Positions 1-5,661 of a stretch of 30,022 nt of DNA are shown piece after piece (within the stretch, counting starts at the first letter, position 1; each line of letters begins with the position of its first letter). The notes under the pieces were generated by a model that worked only from the letters and a program-made list of their open reading frames with translations, searched no databases and had not been told where the DNA came from. Source of the stretch: a virus; IMG/VR virus record IMGVR_UViG_3300027856_000373, positions 1 to 30,022 of that record, one strand, 5' to 3'. The translations under genes were made by a program, and so were the position numbers.

Positions 1-57
1 CCTTGCCGCGCCACGCCCAGCCGAGCCAGGCCGGGCCATGTCAAGCCGCGCCACGCT
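1..57 (-). repeat. Degenerate pentanucleotide array, GGCNN on the coding strand
   Basis: On the plus strand GCC occurs at exactly 5-base steps at 5, 10, 15, 20, 25, 30, 35, 45 and 50. GTC sits at 40, GCT at 55, and positions 1-2 (CC) fit a further unit cut by the window edge. The two bases between fixed triplets are nearly all different (TT, GC, AC, CA, GA, AG, GG, AT, AA, GC, AC). The array begins next to the stop codon of the exonuclease gene, so it lies in the mRNA just downstream. A period of 5 is not a codon multiple, which argues against a protein repeat, although no stop codon is visible. Its function is unknown to me. Confidence 0.85.
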
Positions 58-58
58 G

Positions 59-1057
59 TCATTCCTCCGTATCCTTTGCTGTTAAATCGATCACATCTTT
101 GTGCCACGCGGTCGTTACGCGGGCCTCTTTGGCTGGCTGGGCTTTGTAGTGCTTCGGACGGTTCTCCCAGGTCACGAGCCAGTCGCCGCGCAGCAGGTTC
201 GTGCCCTGCTTGGCCTTGACCGTTTTCTCAACGACCTTCTCGGCTGCGTTGATTGCCTTGACATCTTCGGCGTGCTCTCGCAGGTACGTGAGCGCTTCGA
301 TCAGGGGCGCGTCATTGAACACCTCGACGCCCTTACCGGTCATGCACTCGGGGCAGCACAAAGAGTCGAAGCCGCACCGGCCGCACTCGGAGGCGTCGTT
401 GAGCTTATCAGGCGGGATTTCGGCGAGCACGTGCTCGTTGACCGTCGCAGCCTTTTGCAACAACGTCTCAGCGAAGGCCATGTCCAGAGCCAACGGGATC
501 ACCTTGATGTCGAACAGGTTCTCCTTGTTGATGAACAAAAACCAACCTTCGTCGAAGTTGCTGGCCAGCATATAGACCGTCAGTTGGGCGATGTAGTTGC
601 GCATCCACCACATAGTGCGCATACTGTCCAGATCGCTCAATCGCGCAAAGATATGGGCGGCAGCGGTCTTGACCTCACACGGGCCTTGCGTGACCCAGTG
701 TCCCCCGCTGCCACCCTCAAGCACTTGTAGAAACCAGTCAGGTCGGTAGCCGATCTGGTACTGGGTGATGAGCTTGTCGTTGACACTGATCTGCGGTATG
801 ACGATGCGCCACTGTGGGCAGCACGCCATGCCGATGCGGTTGTATAGTGTTCGGCAAAGGTCCTCGAGCTGCTTGCCGGTCTCCATGCGGCCTTGTGCGA
901 GGACCGGCCAAGAGCTGGCCTTCTGGCCTTCGGTGCGGTAATAAAAAAGCTTGCGCAGGCACGCCTCACCGAGTCGGCTCGCGTAGTTACTCGCGGCATT
1001 CTTCGGCGGCTGGGGCTGCATAGCCGCTGCAATATCGTTCATCAGGTCGGGTGTCAT
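59..1057 (-). CDS. PD-(D/E)XK exonuclease, Cas4/RecB-like with probable Fe-S cluster
   Basis: 332 aa, probably a phage recombination exonuclease that resects double-stranded ends. The PD-(D/E)XK nuclease core is visible as RPDW (Asp107), CEVK (Glu128, Lys130) and a following QLTVYM (Gln158, RecB motif QxxxY). One cysteine near the N-terminus (ACLRKLFY, Cys33) and a C-terminal cluster (Cys225, Cys228, Cys234/235, Cys238) match the split four-cysteine Fe-S site of Cas4/AddB-type nucleases. The start is fixed by an AAAGGAGAACGCG leader before the ATG. It follows a candidate annealing protein gene with one small gene between, the usual exonuclease-annealase pairing of phage recombination modules. 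The family is clear; the cluster and the polarity of digestion are inferred. Confidence 0.8.
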   Translation of the reverse strand: MTPDLMNDIAAAMQPQPPKNAASNYASRLGEACLRKLFYYRTEGQKASSWPVLAQGRMETGKQLEDLCRTLYNRIGMACCPQWRIVIPQISVNDKLITQYQIGYRPDWFLQVLEGGSGGHWVTQGPCEVKTAAAHIFARLSDLDSMRTMWWMRNYIAQLTVYMLASNFDEGWFLFINKENLFDIKVIPLALDMAFAETLLQKAATVNEHVLAEIPPDKLNDASECGRCGFDSLCCPECMTGKGVEVFNDAPLIEALTYLREHAEDVKAINAAEKVVEKTVKAKQGTNLLRGDWLVTWENRPKHYKAQPAKEARVTTAWHKDVIDLTAKDTEE

Positions 1058-1071
1058 CGCGTTCTCCTTTG

Positions 1072-1416
1072 CTAAATGGGTTCGGCATCACCATTTTGCT
1101 CCTGTAAGACGTGTGCTGCAATCATGGTCTCCGCTTGTGCTGCATCGATCTGCGCGAACAGCGATCGCATGTGATCAGCATGTTTAGCCGGGTCTTGTGT
1201 GTTATCGGTTACCAGTATGGCCAACGTAAATTGTGTTGGCGCGTGCTCTAAGTACCACGTTACTGCGCCGGTACGCAGCAGCTCAACCGTACAGACTACC
1301 TGCAACGGTTGCAGGCTCGCCCACTTGTCCGCCAGCTCGCGGGGGATGTCGGTCTTACCTCTGAACTTCTCCGTTGATCTGTGGATCTGTGTGTATCTAT
1401 AACAGTCAATTTCCAT
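1072..1416 (-). CDS. Hypothetical protein in recombination module
   Basis: 114 aa, not recognised. The start is the ATG at 1416 (MEIDCYRYTQ), preceded by AAGGAG with 7-base spacing. A longer reading from 1449 lacks such a site. The first 11 bases overlap the end of the upstream candidate annealing protein gene, so translation is probably coupled. No membrane segment or clear motif is seen. The composition is that of a small soluble protein with a helical C-terminal half ending in an acidic tail. Its position between candidate annealase and exonuclease genes suggests a recombination or replication accessory role, which is only inference. Confidence 0.75.
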   Translation of the reverse strand: MEIDCYRYTQIHRSTEKFRGKTDIPRELADKWASLQPLQVVCTVELLRTGAVTWYLEHAPTQFTLAILVTDNTQDPAKHADHMRSLFAQIDAAQAETMIAAHVLQEQNGDAEPI

Positions 1417-2371
1417 TGCCTGCTCCTTGTAATTGCTTGGCCATGTCACGCGCCGTTTTCAAGGTGCTGCCGAGCCACTTACCGCTAAGCTCGCGGATCG
1501 ACTTGCCGATGACACGTTTCTTATCCTTCTTGCTCCAGAAGCTGCTCAGGTTGACGCATATCTCCCGGCAGTGCTGCTCTTTCGTATACTCCGGGCCGGT
1601 CAATTCGGGGTCAAGCTCCACAAGGCTGTGGCCCTTCTCATCCTCAAACACAACAAGCATGTTGGCCCCGGCGAGCGCCAAGATGATCTCAGACAATTCC
1701 TGCCGGGCCTCGACGTCTTTTTCCGACGTGCCGCCTTCGCTGCCCTTGGCATAGTCGTGGGCTTTGGTCTTGCCGGCGTCTTGGCCGGTCTGCCCCATGA
1801 GCGACTTGAATCGTTCGACCGGCACGCCGCCGCGTAGGCCGAGCAAAGACTTGATCCCTGCGCCACGAAAAATGTGGTAGGCAGCCTGTCGCACGTTAGT
1901 CTCGTTGACATCCTCGACGGGCCGCAACTCGCCCTTGACGACGCCAACGAAAGGCTCACGCGATGAGTACTGGCCCTGGATGAAGTAACGTCGCGGTGGC
2001 ATGACTGCGTAGCCTGTATAGATGTAGCGATAACCCTCACCTTTGCTGTCTTTCCACGTTTCCTTGTTGAATGCGGCGTCCTCGAATTGAATCGGGAAAT
2101 GCCGTGCAATGCGTTCGGCTCCCGAACTGCTTAGGCATGCCTGGGCATCAGCCCCGCTGCCGAAGATATGCCAGTCTTCAGGAAACGTGCAGGACGCACA
2201 AATCTTCCAAACGGCGGCGTTAAACCGAGTAGCCAGTTCGGCCGCTTGCTCGGCGAGCAACGTCATTTCAAGCGGAGCGCTGACGAACTCCTGTCGAACG
2301 AGTGCGCTGCTTTCTGTCTCTACCGGCTCAGGGTCCGGCACTTCTTGGGGGGTTGCTTTCGTGTTGGTCAT
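1406..2371 (-). CDS. Candidate phage single-strand annealing/recombination protein
   Basis: 321 aa. The region around residues 55-130 (WKICASC, DWHIFGSGADA, LSSSGAERIARHF, then a basic YIYTGYAV segment) resembles phage recombination proteins of the type that begin with a compact nucleic-acid-binding core containing a G-x-E-x-I-x-x-x-F helix. A central NETNVRQAAYHIFRGAG stretch and a Lys-rich C-terminus follow. Its place two genes upstream of a PD-(D/E)XK exonuclease is the expected position of a Red-beta/RecT/Erf/Rad52-like annealase. I cannot assign a specific SSAP superfamily by eye. The start is supported by AAAGGAGAACAGCC before the ATG. Its first 4 bases (ATGA) overlap the stop of the upstream gene. 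Confidence 0.55.
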   Translation of the reverse strand: MTNTKATPQEVPDPEPVETESSALVRQEFVSAPLEMTLLAEQAAELATRFNAAVWKICASCTFPEDWHIFGSGADAQACLSSSGAERIARHFPIQFEDAAFNKETWKDSKGEGYRYIYTGYAVMPPRRYFIQGQYSSREPFVGVVKGELRPVEDVNETNVRQAAYHIFRGAGIKSLLGLRGGVPVERFKSLMGQTGQDAGKTKAHDYAKGSEGGTSEKDVEARQELSEIILALAGANMLVVFEDEKGHSLVELDPELTGPEYTKEQHCREICVNLSSFWSKKDKKRVIGKSIRELSGKWLGSTLKTARDMAKQLQGAGNGN

Positions 2372-2610
2372 GGCTGTTCTCCTTTCAAGATTTGCTCGAT
2401 GCGGGCGGTGACGAGTTGCATATATTTTTCTTGGCCGTAGATGGTATCACACAAGCTCAGAAAGTCATTTATCAGCGGAGTCAGCGCGATAAGGATTTTG
2501 GACATCGCAACAGGAGACAAACCCAGATTCGGTCGCGTGTAAGACATCGCACAGTAAATCAATGCGCCCAAGTCGGCCCACTGCTCATCTTCCAGCTCTA
2601 TGTTCTGCAT
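2368..2610 (-). CDS. Small hypothetical protein
   Basis: 80 aa, not recognised. It begins MQNIELEDEQW, is mostly helical in character (LGALIYCAMSY, KILIALTPLINDFL), and has no clear transmembrane segment or metal motif. It ends in a 4-base ATGA overlap with the next gene (candidate annealase), so the two are probably translationally coupled. A modest GAG-type ribosome site lies about 9 bases before the ATG. Its role is unknown. Confidence 0.7.
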   Translation of the reverse strand: MQNIELEDEQWADLGALIYCAMSYTRPNLGLSPVAMSKILIALTPLINDFLSLCDTIYGQEKYMQLVTARIEQILKGEQP

Positions 2611-2611
2611 C

Positions 2612-2734
2612 TTACATTCTCAAAAAACACGGGGCGATGGGAAGGAAAACGCCAATCTGCCAAAACCCACCGCCCCACTCTGCCCAGTGTGTTGTGTTGT
2701 ATGTATGATTGCTGGAGGCATCCATGCCGCCCAT
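2612..2734 (-). CDS. Possible 40-aa membrane microprotein
   Basis: A short ORF from ATG 2734 (alternative ATG at 2725) to a TAA one base before the start of the next gene. The C-terminal half (WAEWGGGFWQIGVFLPIAP) is hydrophobic and aromatic like a single membrane segment. The tight spacing to the next start fits an operon gene. There is no strong ribosome site, and an overlapping reading frame is also open, so this is tentative. Confidence 0.3.
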   Translation of the reverse strand: MGGMDASSNHTYNTTHWAEWGGGFWQIGVFLPIAPCFLRM

Positions 2735-2799
2735 CCGTGAGCCTATCGTCCTTGTTGCCCGATCCGTCAGTTGCCGTCCTGGCTGTCATCGTCGCTCCA

Positions 2800-2985
2800 T
2801 CAGTCGTGTTCGTACCTGGAGGTGGCCGCCGCGATGTCGCGGCCTGCGCCGTTGATCGCGCGACATCCATACAAGGCGACGCACGTTGCCGCCCCGATCA
2901 AGAAGGCCAGTGCTGTTATTGCACAGCGAAAGACAACCTTCTTGCACGCGCTCAGCATTTCGTTCTCGTCGTTGTTCCTCTCCAT
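2800..2985 (-). CDS. Small single-pass membrane protein
   Basis: 61 aa. A charged N-terminus (MERNNDENE) is followed by one predicted transmembrane helix (about residues 18-40, VVFRCAITALAFLIGAATCV) and a polar C-terminus. A good GGAG site lies 8 bases before the ATG. It is not assigned to a family. Its location among early genes suggests a host-envelope or exclusion role rather than lysis, but nothing in the sequence proves this. Confidence 0.6.
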   Translation of the reverse strand: MERNNDENEMLSACKKVVFRCAITALAFLIGAATCVALYGCRAINGAGRDIAAATSRYEHD

Positions 2986-3135
2986 GATACTGTCTCCAAA
3001 AAGGGTTAACAGGTCGGCGGGCGGCAGCCGGGCAGGCTCTTGGATGCTTTTGGGGGTAGCTAAGGACTATGAGCTACTCCATATCTGCCCGGCCACCCAC
3101 GCTCCCGTCGTTATTCACTTGTCAAAAACTACAGG
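2986..3135 (-). other. Non-coding gap in early operon
   Basis: 150 bases between the truncated DUF932-like ORF and the small membrane protein. No convincing ORF, terminator or promoter is seen. It could be the eroded remainder of the DUF932-like gene, because the following start has its own ribosome site. Confidence 0.4.
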
Positions 3136-3258
3136 TCATGCTACGAGCGTTGCCCACGACTTCTTGGGCAGGCCGCTGGACGCGACGAAGTCCTTTTTGG
3201 TCTCCATCTGCCTTTGGATCTCAGCGGCCAATTCCTGAATTGTTTTACCCGTTTTCAT
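3136..3258 (-). pseudogene. Truncated N-terminus of a DUF932-like phage protein (remnant)
   Basis: 40-aa ORF with a strong start (AAAAGGAGACGCCAA-ATG) overlapping the end of the upstream gene by 14 bases. The first ~26 residues (MKTGKTIQELAAEI...KKDFVA) look like the conserved opening of phage proteins with a DUF932-type domain, which normally continue for over 200 residues. Here the similarity stops after DFVA, the reading ends 14 codons later, and no continuation is seen in the following 150 bases. The family link is recalled from the characteristic N-terminus and is not verified. It could alternatively be a functional short peptide. Confidence 0.45.
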
Positions 3259-3526
3259 TTGGCGTCTCCTTTTCCGATTGTCGGTTGATGACCACAATTC
3301 GTTTTACAGCCTGTTCGACCAGCAACAGGTTGACTCCGCATCGCACACCCTGTGCAAAGACTGCTTTAAGTTCTTCATTGTCGCCGTGTTTGCTTGCAAC
3401 GATGATTTGATACCATCGCGAGACGGCGACGCCGCAATCCCCAGTGCCGAGAAGCCTCAGAATCTCCTCGACCAGCACAAAGCGGCTCTTGAAGTGCTCA
3501 TCGCATCTAATCACGTGTCGCATCAT
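3245..3526 (-). CDS. Small hypothetical protein
   Basis: 93 aa, not recognised (MMRHVIRCDEHFKSRFVLVEEILRL at the start, split here only for description). It starts in an ATGA overlap with the stop of the frameshifted gene upstream, suggesting coupled translation. It is helix-rich with a basic tail (VKRIVVINRQSEKETPNENG) and no visible catalytic motif. It overlaps the next start by 14 bases. Confidence 0.6.
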   Translation of the reverse strand: MMRHVIRCDEHFKSRFVLVEEILRLLGTGDCGVAVSRWYQIIVASKHGDNEELKAVFAQGVRCGVNLLLVEQAVKRIVVINRQSEKETPNENG

Positions 3527-3758
3527 CGTCGCACCGCCTTGCGTTTTCGCTTCTTGGCCTTTTCGCGGAGGCCCGATTCAACGTCGGCGCGCACGGCCAT
3601 GATGTACACGGTCTCCAAACTCAACTGGTACTCCCGCCCACGGGGGACACGTAGGCCGATAGTGCCTGCGGGATATAGGGTCACACTGATCGCATGCGAC
3701 CTTGTTCGCGGACCTGCGCCCGCGTGCGACGTCTGACTGGCTTCGTTAAGTCGGTCAT
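3523..3758 (-). pseudogene. Small phage protein with apparent -1 frameshift
   Basis: Translation should begin at ATG 3758, which overlaps the SprT-like stop codon as ATGA. That frame reads MTDLTKPVRRRTRA and then ends at TGA 3681-3683. The -1 frame is open across the same point and gives a coherent C-terminus (SVTLYPAGTIGLRV, LSLETVYIMAVRA, KAKKRKRKAVRR) whose own TGA overlaps the next ATG. Both ends therefore fit one 78-residue gene, and the span is 236 bases, one short of a multiple of 3. The combined product matches a recurrent small phage family as I recall it (N-terminus KPVRRRT, then a beta strand with PGD/PAG-I-G-LR). No canonical slippery heptamer is obvious, so this is an indel, a sequencing error or an unusual recoding site. 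Confidence 0.6.
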
Positions 3759-4309
3759 CGGTGCGCCGCCTCTCTCCGCCGTATAAGCTGGAACACGAGT
3801 TCCCACTTCGGCGTGTAGTGGACACCTTGAAAATCATATGCCTCAATGAGGAGGCCGTGCGCGTGAGCCGAAAATGCATTGTACGCGGCATACAGCAGAG
3901 CGCGTGCAAACCAGCGGCCGTGCGCCGGGCCAGCATCTTGCGGCCTAGCCAGGTGGATCAGCTCGTGCAGAACCACCATCGGAGAGGTGGCCAGACAGAG
4001 GTGGATGGAGTTGTTGTGCTGGCTGCTCCACGGGTTGCGGCGCAGCGACATCTGAACATTGACACCGCTCCGCTTGAGTGACCATCCGAATGCTTGCCCC
4101 CACCAGCCCGCGTGCGTCCAACCCGCGATGCGTCGTCGGGCTTCTGACAAGCCCCAGTTGCGTGCAGCCATTTCCTGCATCGCTGCATTCTCGGCTGCGT
4201 ACACTCGGGACCGCTGAGAATCGCGGCCGTAGCCGTTGTTCGGGTCGTGCGCCCAGACTTGCGGCGGCAATAAGTACCACGAGTCGGCTTTGTAAATCTT
4301 CTTGTTCAT
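3755..4309 (-). CDS. SprT-like zinc metallopeptidase-fold protein
   Basis: 184 aa. The zincin signature HELIH (His115, Glu116, His119) is followed by a downstream histidine in AHGRWF (His130), the SprT/SprT-like arrangement (HExxH plus a third His). The N-terminal part carries RNWGLSEARRRIAGW, and strands precede the active-site helix as in other phage SprT-like proteins. Such proteins are thought to be DNA-associated or protein-processing metalloproteases, but phage substrates are unknown. The start is supported by AAGGAGAACGCCG before the ATG. It is preceded by a perfect 10-bp hairpin in its leader and overlaps the next gene by ATGA. Confidence 0.75.
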   Translation of the reverse strand: MNKKIYKADSWYLLPPQVWAHDPNNGYGRDSQRSRVYAAENAAMQEMAARNWGLSEARRRIAGWTHAGWWGQAFGWSLKRSGVNVQMSLRRNPWSSQHNNSIHLCLATSPMVVLHELIHLARPQDAGPAHGRWFARALLYAAYNAFSAHAHGLLIEAYDFQGVHYTPKWELVFQLIRRREAAHR

Positions 4310-4333
4310 CGGCGTTCTCCTTGTGGGAAGGCC

Positions 4334-4359
4334 GGGCGGCGCAGGACGATGCGCCGCCC
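4334..4359 (-). promoter_or_regulatory. Perfect 10-bp hairpin in the leader of the SprT-like gene
   Basis: Arms at 4334-4343 and 4350-4359 are perfect reverse complements (GGGCGGCGCA / TGCGCCGCCC) with a 6-base loop. On the minus strand the hairpin is followed by GGCCTTCCCAC, not a T run, so it is not a standard terminator. It ends about 15 bases before the AAGGAGAACGCC ribosome site and may stabilise, process or regulate the downstream message. Confidence 0.7.
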
Positions 4360-4377
4360 AGACAAACCCCTAGGCCC

Positions 4378-4761
4378 CTACAGACCCATCTTGCAGCTGA
4401 ACGTCGTGGGGAACGCCAGCGGAATGCTGACGTCAACCTTGCCCTTGAGCGCTTGTGCAGTCGCGCCGGTCGGCTTGAGCGTCCGCTTGAGGCTGCGCAC
4501 TATGCCCTTCGCAAGCACGGCGTTAAGTCCGTCGAACCCTTCGATTCCGTTGCTCGGTCTGAGGTGGACTTCCAGCATGATGTTGCCGTCCGGATGCTGA
4601 AGGACCTCGGTGTGGACCTCGCAGTCGCATTTGATCAAAGCCGACAAAGTGGTTTTCGTTTTGCTGCTCTTGATCACTTTGGTTTTGGGTTCCCCGGCAG
4701 CATCGCTGCTCGGCACGGTGGCGGGCGACGCGCCCGCTGTTTCCTTTGTTGCCTTTGTCAT
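4378..4761 (-). CDS. Hypothetical protein
   Basis: 127 aa, not recognised. The N-terminal ~40 residues are a low-complexity, Ala/Ser/Thr/Lys-rich linker. A compact domain follows (LIKCDCEVHTEVLQHPDGNIMLEVHLRPSNGI in outline, then AVLAKGIVRSL) with strand-strand-helix character. It starts with AAAGGAGAACGCT before the ATG. No catalytic residues are recognisable. Its place in the early operon suggests a regulatory or accessory role. Confidence 0.65.
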   Translation of the reverse strand: MTKATKETAGASPATVPSSDAAGEPKTKVIKSSKTKTTLSALIKCDCEVHTEVLQHPDGNIMLEVHLRPSNGIEGFDGLNAVLAKGIVRSLKRTLKPTGATAQALKGKVDVSIPLAFPTTFSCKMGL

Positions 4762-4797
4762 AGCGTTCTCCTTTCAATAGAGGTTAGCAAAGACAAA

Positions 4798-4837
4798 GGC
4801 CGGGGCGGGAGTCGAACCCGCCCGACGCCACGCGGCC
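4798..4837 (-). other. tRNA T-arm-like hairpin, possible attP fragment or leader hairpin
   Basis: On the minus strand a 7-bp stem (GGGCGGG/CCCGCCC, 4803-4809 with 4817-4823) encloses the loop TTCGACT, a canonical T-loop sequence. It is followed by CCCGGCC-T, which looks like the 3' acceptor strand. An outer GGCCG/CGGCC pairing (4833-4837 with 4798-4802) adds stability. No matching 5' acceptor, D-arm or anticodon arm precedes it, so it is not a tRNA gene. It lies between two early genes, upstream of a T-rich stretch and a strong ribosome site. Confidence 0.5.
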
Positions 4838-4844
4838 CGGTCAG

Positions 4845-5054
4845 TTATGATACCCCTCCACCTTCCCAGTAGTCGGCTAACCACGGGAAGCTAGCTGCTG
4901 TTTGGAATGTCACAAGAAGGTGGTGTTGCTCCATGTAATCTTTGACCTTGATTTGTAGGCGGTCATTTACTCGCCATACCTTAATCAGGCCACCATCTAG
5001 CCACCCAATCGCAAAATGATGGCCCATTAGAAATACTCTAACCGTTTTACTCAT
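4845..5054 (-). CDS. Small hypothetical protein
   Basis: 69 aa from ATG 5054, chosen because AAAAGGAGAACGCC precedes it; longer upstream readings have no support. The sequence (MSKTVRVFLMGHHFAIGWLDGG, described in parts) has alternating strands and a C-terminal aromatic helix (FPWLADYW). No family was recognised. It ends just before the T-arm-like hairpin. Confidence 0.65.
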   Translation of the reverse strand: MSKTVRVFLMGHHFAIGWLDGGLIKVWRVNDRLQIKVKDYMEQHHLLVTFQTAASFPWLADYWEGGGVS

Positions 5055-5078
5055 GGCGTTCTCCTTTTGAATGGTTGC

Positions 5079-5129
5079 GCCAGGCCGAGCAGCGAAGTAC
5101 CCTGGGGTGGGAGTGTCGCCCGGCCCAGC
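5079..5129 (-). promoter_or_regulatory. Long GC-rich hairpin in early leader
   Basis: Arms 5118-5129 and 5079-5090 pair over 12 bp in the minus-strand RNA (GCUGGGCCGGGC with GCUCGGCCUGGC), nine Watson-Crick and three G-U pairs, with a 27-base loop. It lies about 15 bases before the AAAAGGAGAACGCC ribosome site of the 69-aa gene, a layout similar to the hairpins at 4334-4359 and 4798-4837. Confidence 0.5.
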
Positions 5130-5145
5130 CCGTGAATGTTGGTGG

Positions 5146-5340
5146 TCATCTGAGCAGCGGACTCGTCGCGTCGTTCCACTCGGCCTCGGCTGCTTCGCGC
5201 GTCCAGCCGGTCGCCGCGAAGCCGCACGCACATCGTATCGCATACGAGCCGAACGGCGTGTCTCCTGCGACGATGTCCAAGCTGCCGCACTCCGGGCACG
5301 GGGCAAGGATGGTGGTAGTGTGTCTCAACATCGGATTCAT
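5146..5340 (-). CDS. Lar-like zinc-ribbon protein (restriction alleviation type)
   Basis: 64 aa from ATG 5340, fixed by CAAGGAGAACGCC. The order PCPECGS (two Cys), a short strand, YAIRCACGFAATGW (two Cys), and a final EAAEAEWN matches the Lar-like zinc-ribbon pattern (CPxCGS...CxxCGA...A...WN). Lar of Rac prophage modulates type I restriction-modification. Most phage homologues share only the fold, so an anti-restriction role is an inference. It is the first gene of the early operon, behind the structured leader and candidate promoter, a good place for a host-defence countermeasure. Confidence 0.7.
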   Translation of the reverse strand: MNPMLRHTTTILAPCPECGSLDIVAGDTPFGSYAIRCACGFAATGWTREAAEAEWNDATSPLLR

Positions 5341-5353
5341 GGCGTTCTCCTTG

Positions 5354-5451
5354 AAAAAGCGACGCGGGCAAAGCCTGAGACTTGTGGATAACAAGATTGG
5401 CTGGCCCGCGTCGCGGTTGAGTAAATCGGATTTGTTCTATCTTGTTATCCA
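5354..5451 (-). promoter_or_regulatory. Structured 5' leader: two interlocked perfect inverted repeats
   Basis: Repeat B: 5439-5451 and 5385-5397 are perfect 13-bp reverse complements (TGGATAACAAGAT on the RNA side). Repeat A: 5404-5414 and 5359-5369 are perfect 11-bp reverse complements (GCGACGCGGGC). In transcript order the arms are B', A', B, A, with spacers of 24, 6 and 15 bases, so the two stems interlock. The last A arm is followed at once by five T residues and then the CAAGGAG ribosome site of the first early gene. The layout fits either an H-type pseudoknot or a choice between a 13-bp hairpin and an 11-bp terminator-like hairpin ahead of the gene. Confidence 0.75.
5384..5392 (-). promoter_or_regulatory. 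Perfect DnaA-box-like sequence
   Basis: The minus strand reads TTATCCACA, identical to the strict DnaA box consensus, within and beside one arm of repeat B. The other arm (TTATCCATC) does not match. A single box may be coincidence, but the location between early and late operons is where an origin could lie. Confidence 0.35.
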
Positions 5452-5461
5452 TCACACTCAT

Positions 5462-5489
5462 ATTATCGGCTATATCTGCCGGGAAGCAA
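5462..5489 (-). promoter_or_regulatory. Candidate sigma-70-like early promoter
   Basis: On the minus strand TTGCTT (5489-5484) and GATAAT (5467-5462) are separated by 16 bases. The -10 element is good and the -35 matches only TTG. Predicted start of transcription is about 5455, a few bases before the first arm of the structured leader. It lies between the late-operon terminator and the first early gene, where a promoter is required. Confidence 0.45.
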
Positions 5490-5590
5490 AGCACAAAATC
5501 CAAAAAAGGCACATTTATTTTGTCGGCCGTAAGTCTTTATGTGGTAAAGGGTTAGGGTAGCAGGTGGTAAGCAAGCCGATAAAATGGGTC

Positions 5591-5622
5591 AAAAAAACGG
5601 GCCGTCTGACTGCAGACGGCCC
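5591..5622 (-). terminator. Strong intrinsic terminator ending the late operon
   Basis: A perfect 10-bp stem (5613-5622 with 5599-5608, GGGCCGTCTG on the RNA) and a 4-base loop are followed, in the minus direction, by G and seven T residues (5597-5591). It lies about 40 bases after the stop of the lipoprotein gene and before the early promoter, so it separates late from early transcription. Confidence 0.9.
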
Positions 5623-5661
5623 ATTTGGAACAGACGCCGCATGGTGTCGGAGATGTCGCGG

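Noticed and set aside
2598-2870. 90-aa minus-strand ORF overlapping two small genes
   Set aside because: It has no ribosome site, runs across starts and stops of better candidates, and its sequence lacks coherent structure.
4798-4880. A complete tRNA gene
   Set aside because: Only a T-arm and 3'-acceptor-like strand can be seen. No matching 5' acceptor, D-arm or anticodon arm occurs upstream on the minus strand.
5079-5132. Second short GCCNN-like stretch
   Set aside because: GCC units at 5079, 5084, 5118, 5123 and 5128 are not in register with each other, and are explained by the two arms of a 12-bp hairpin.
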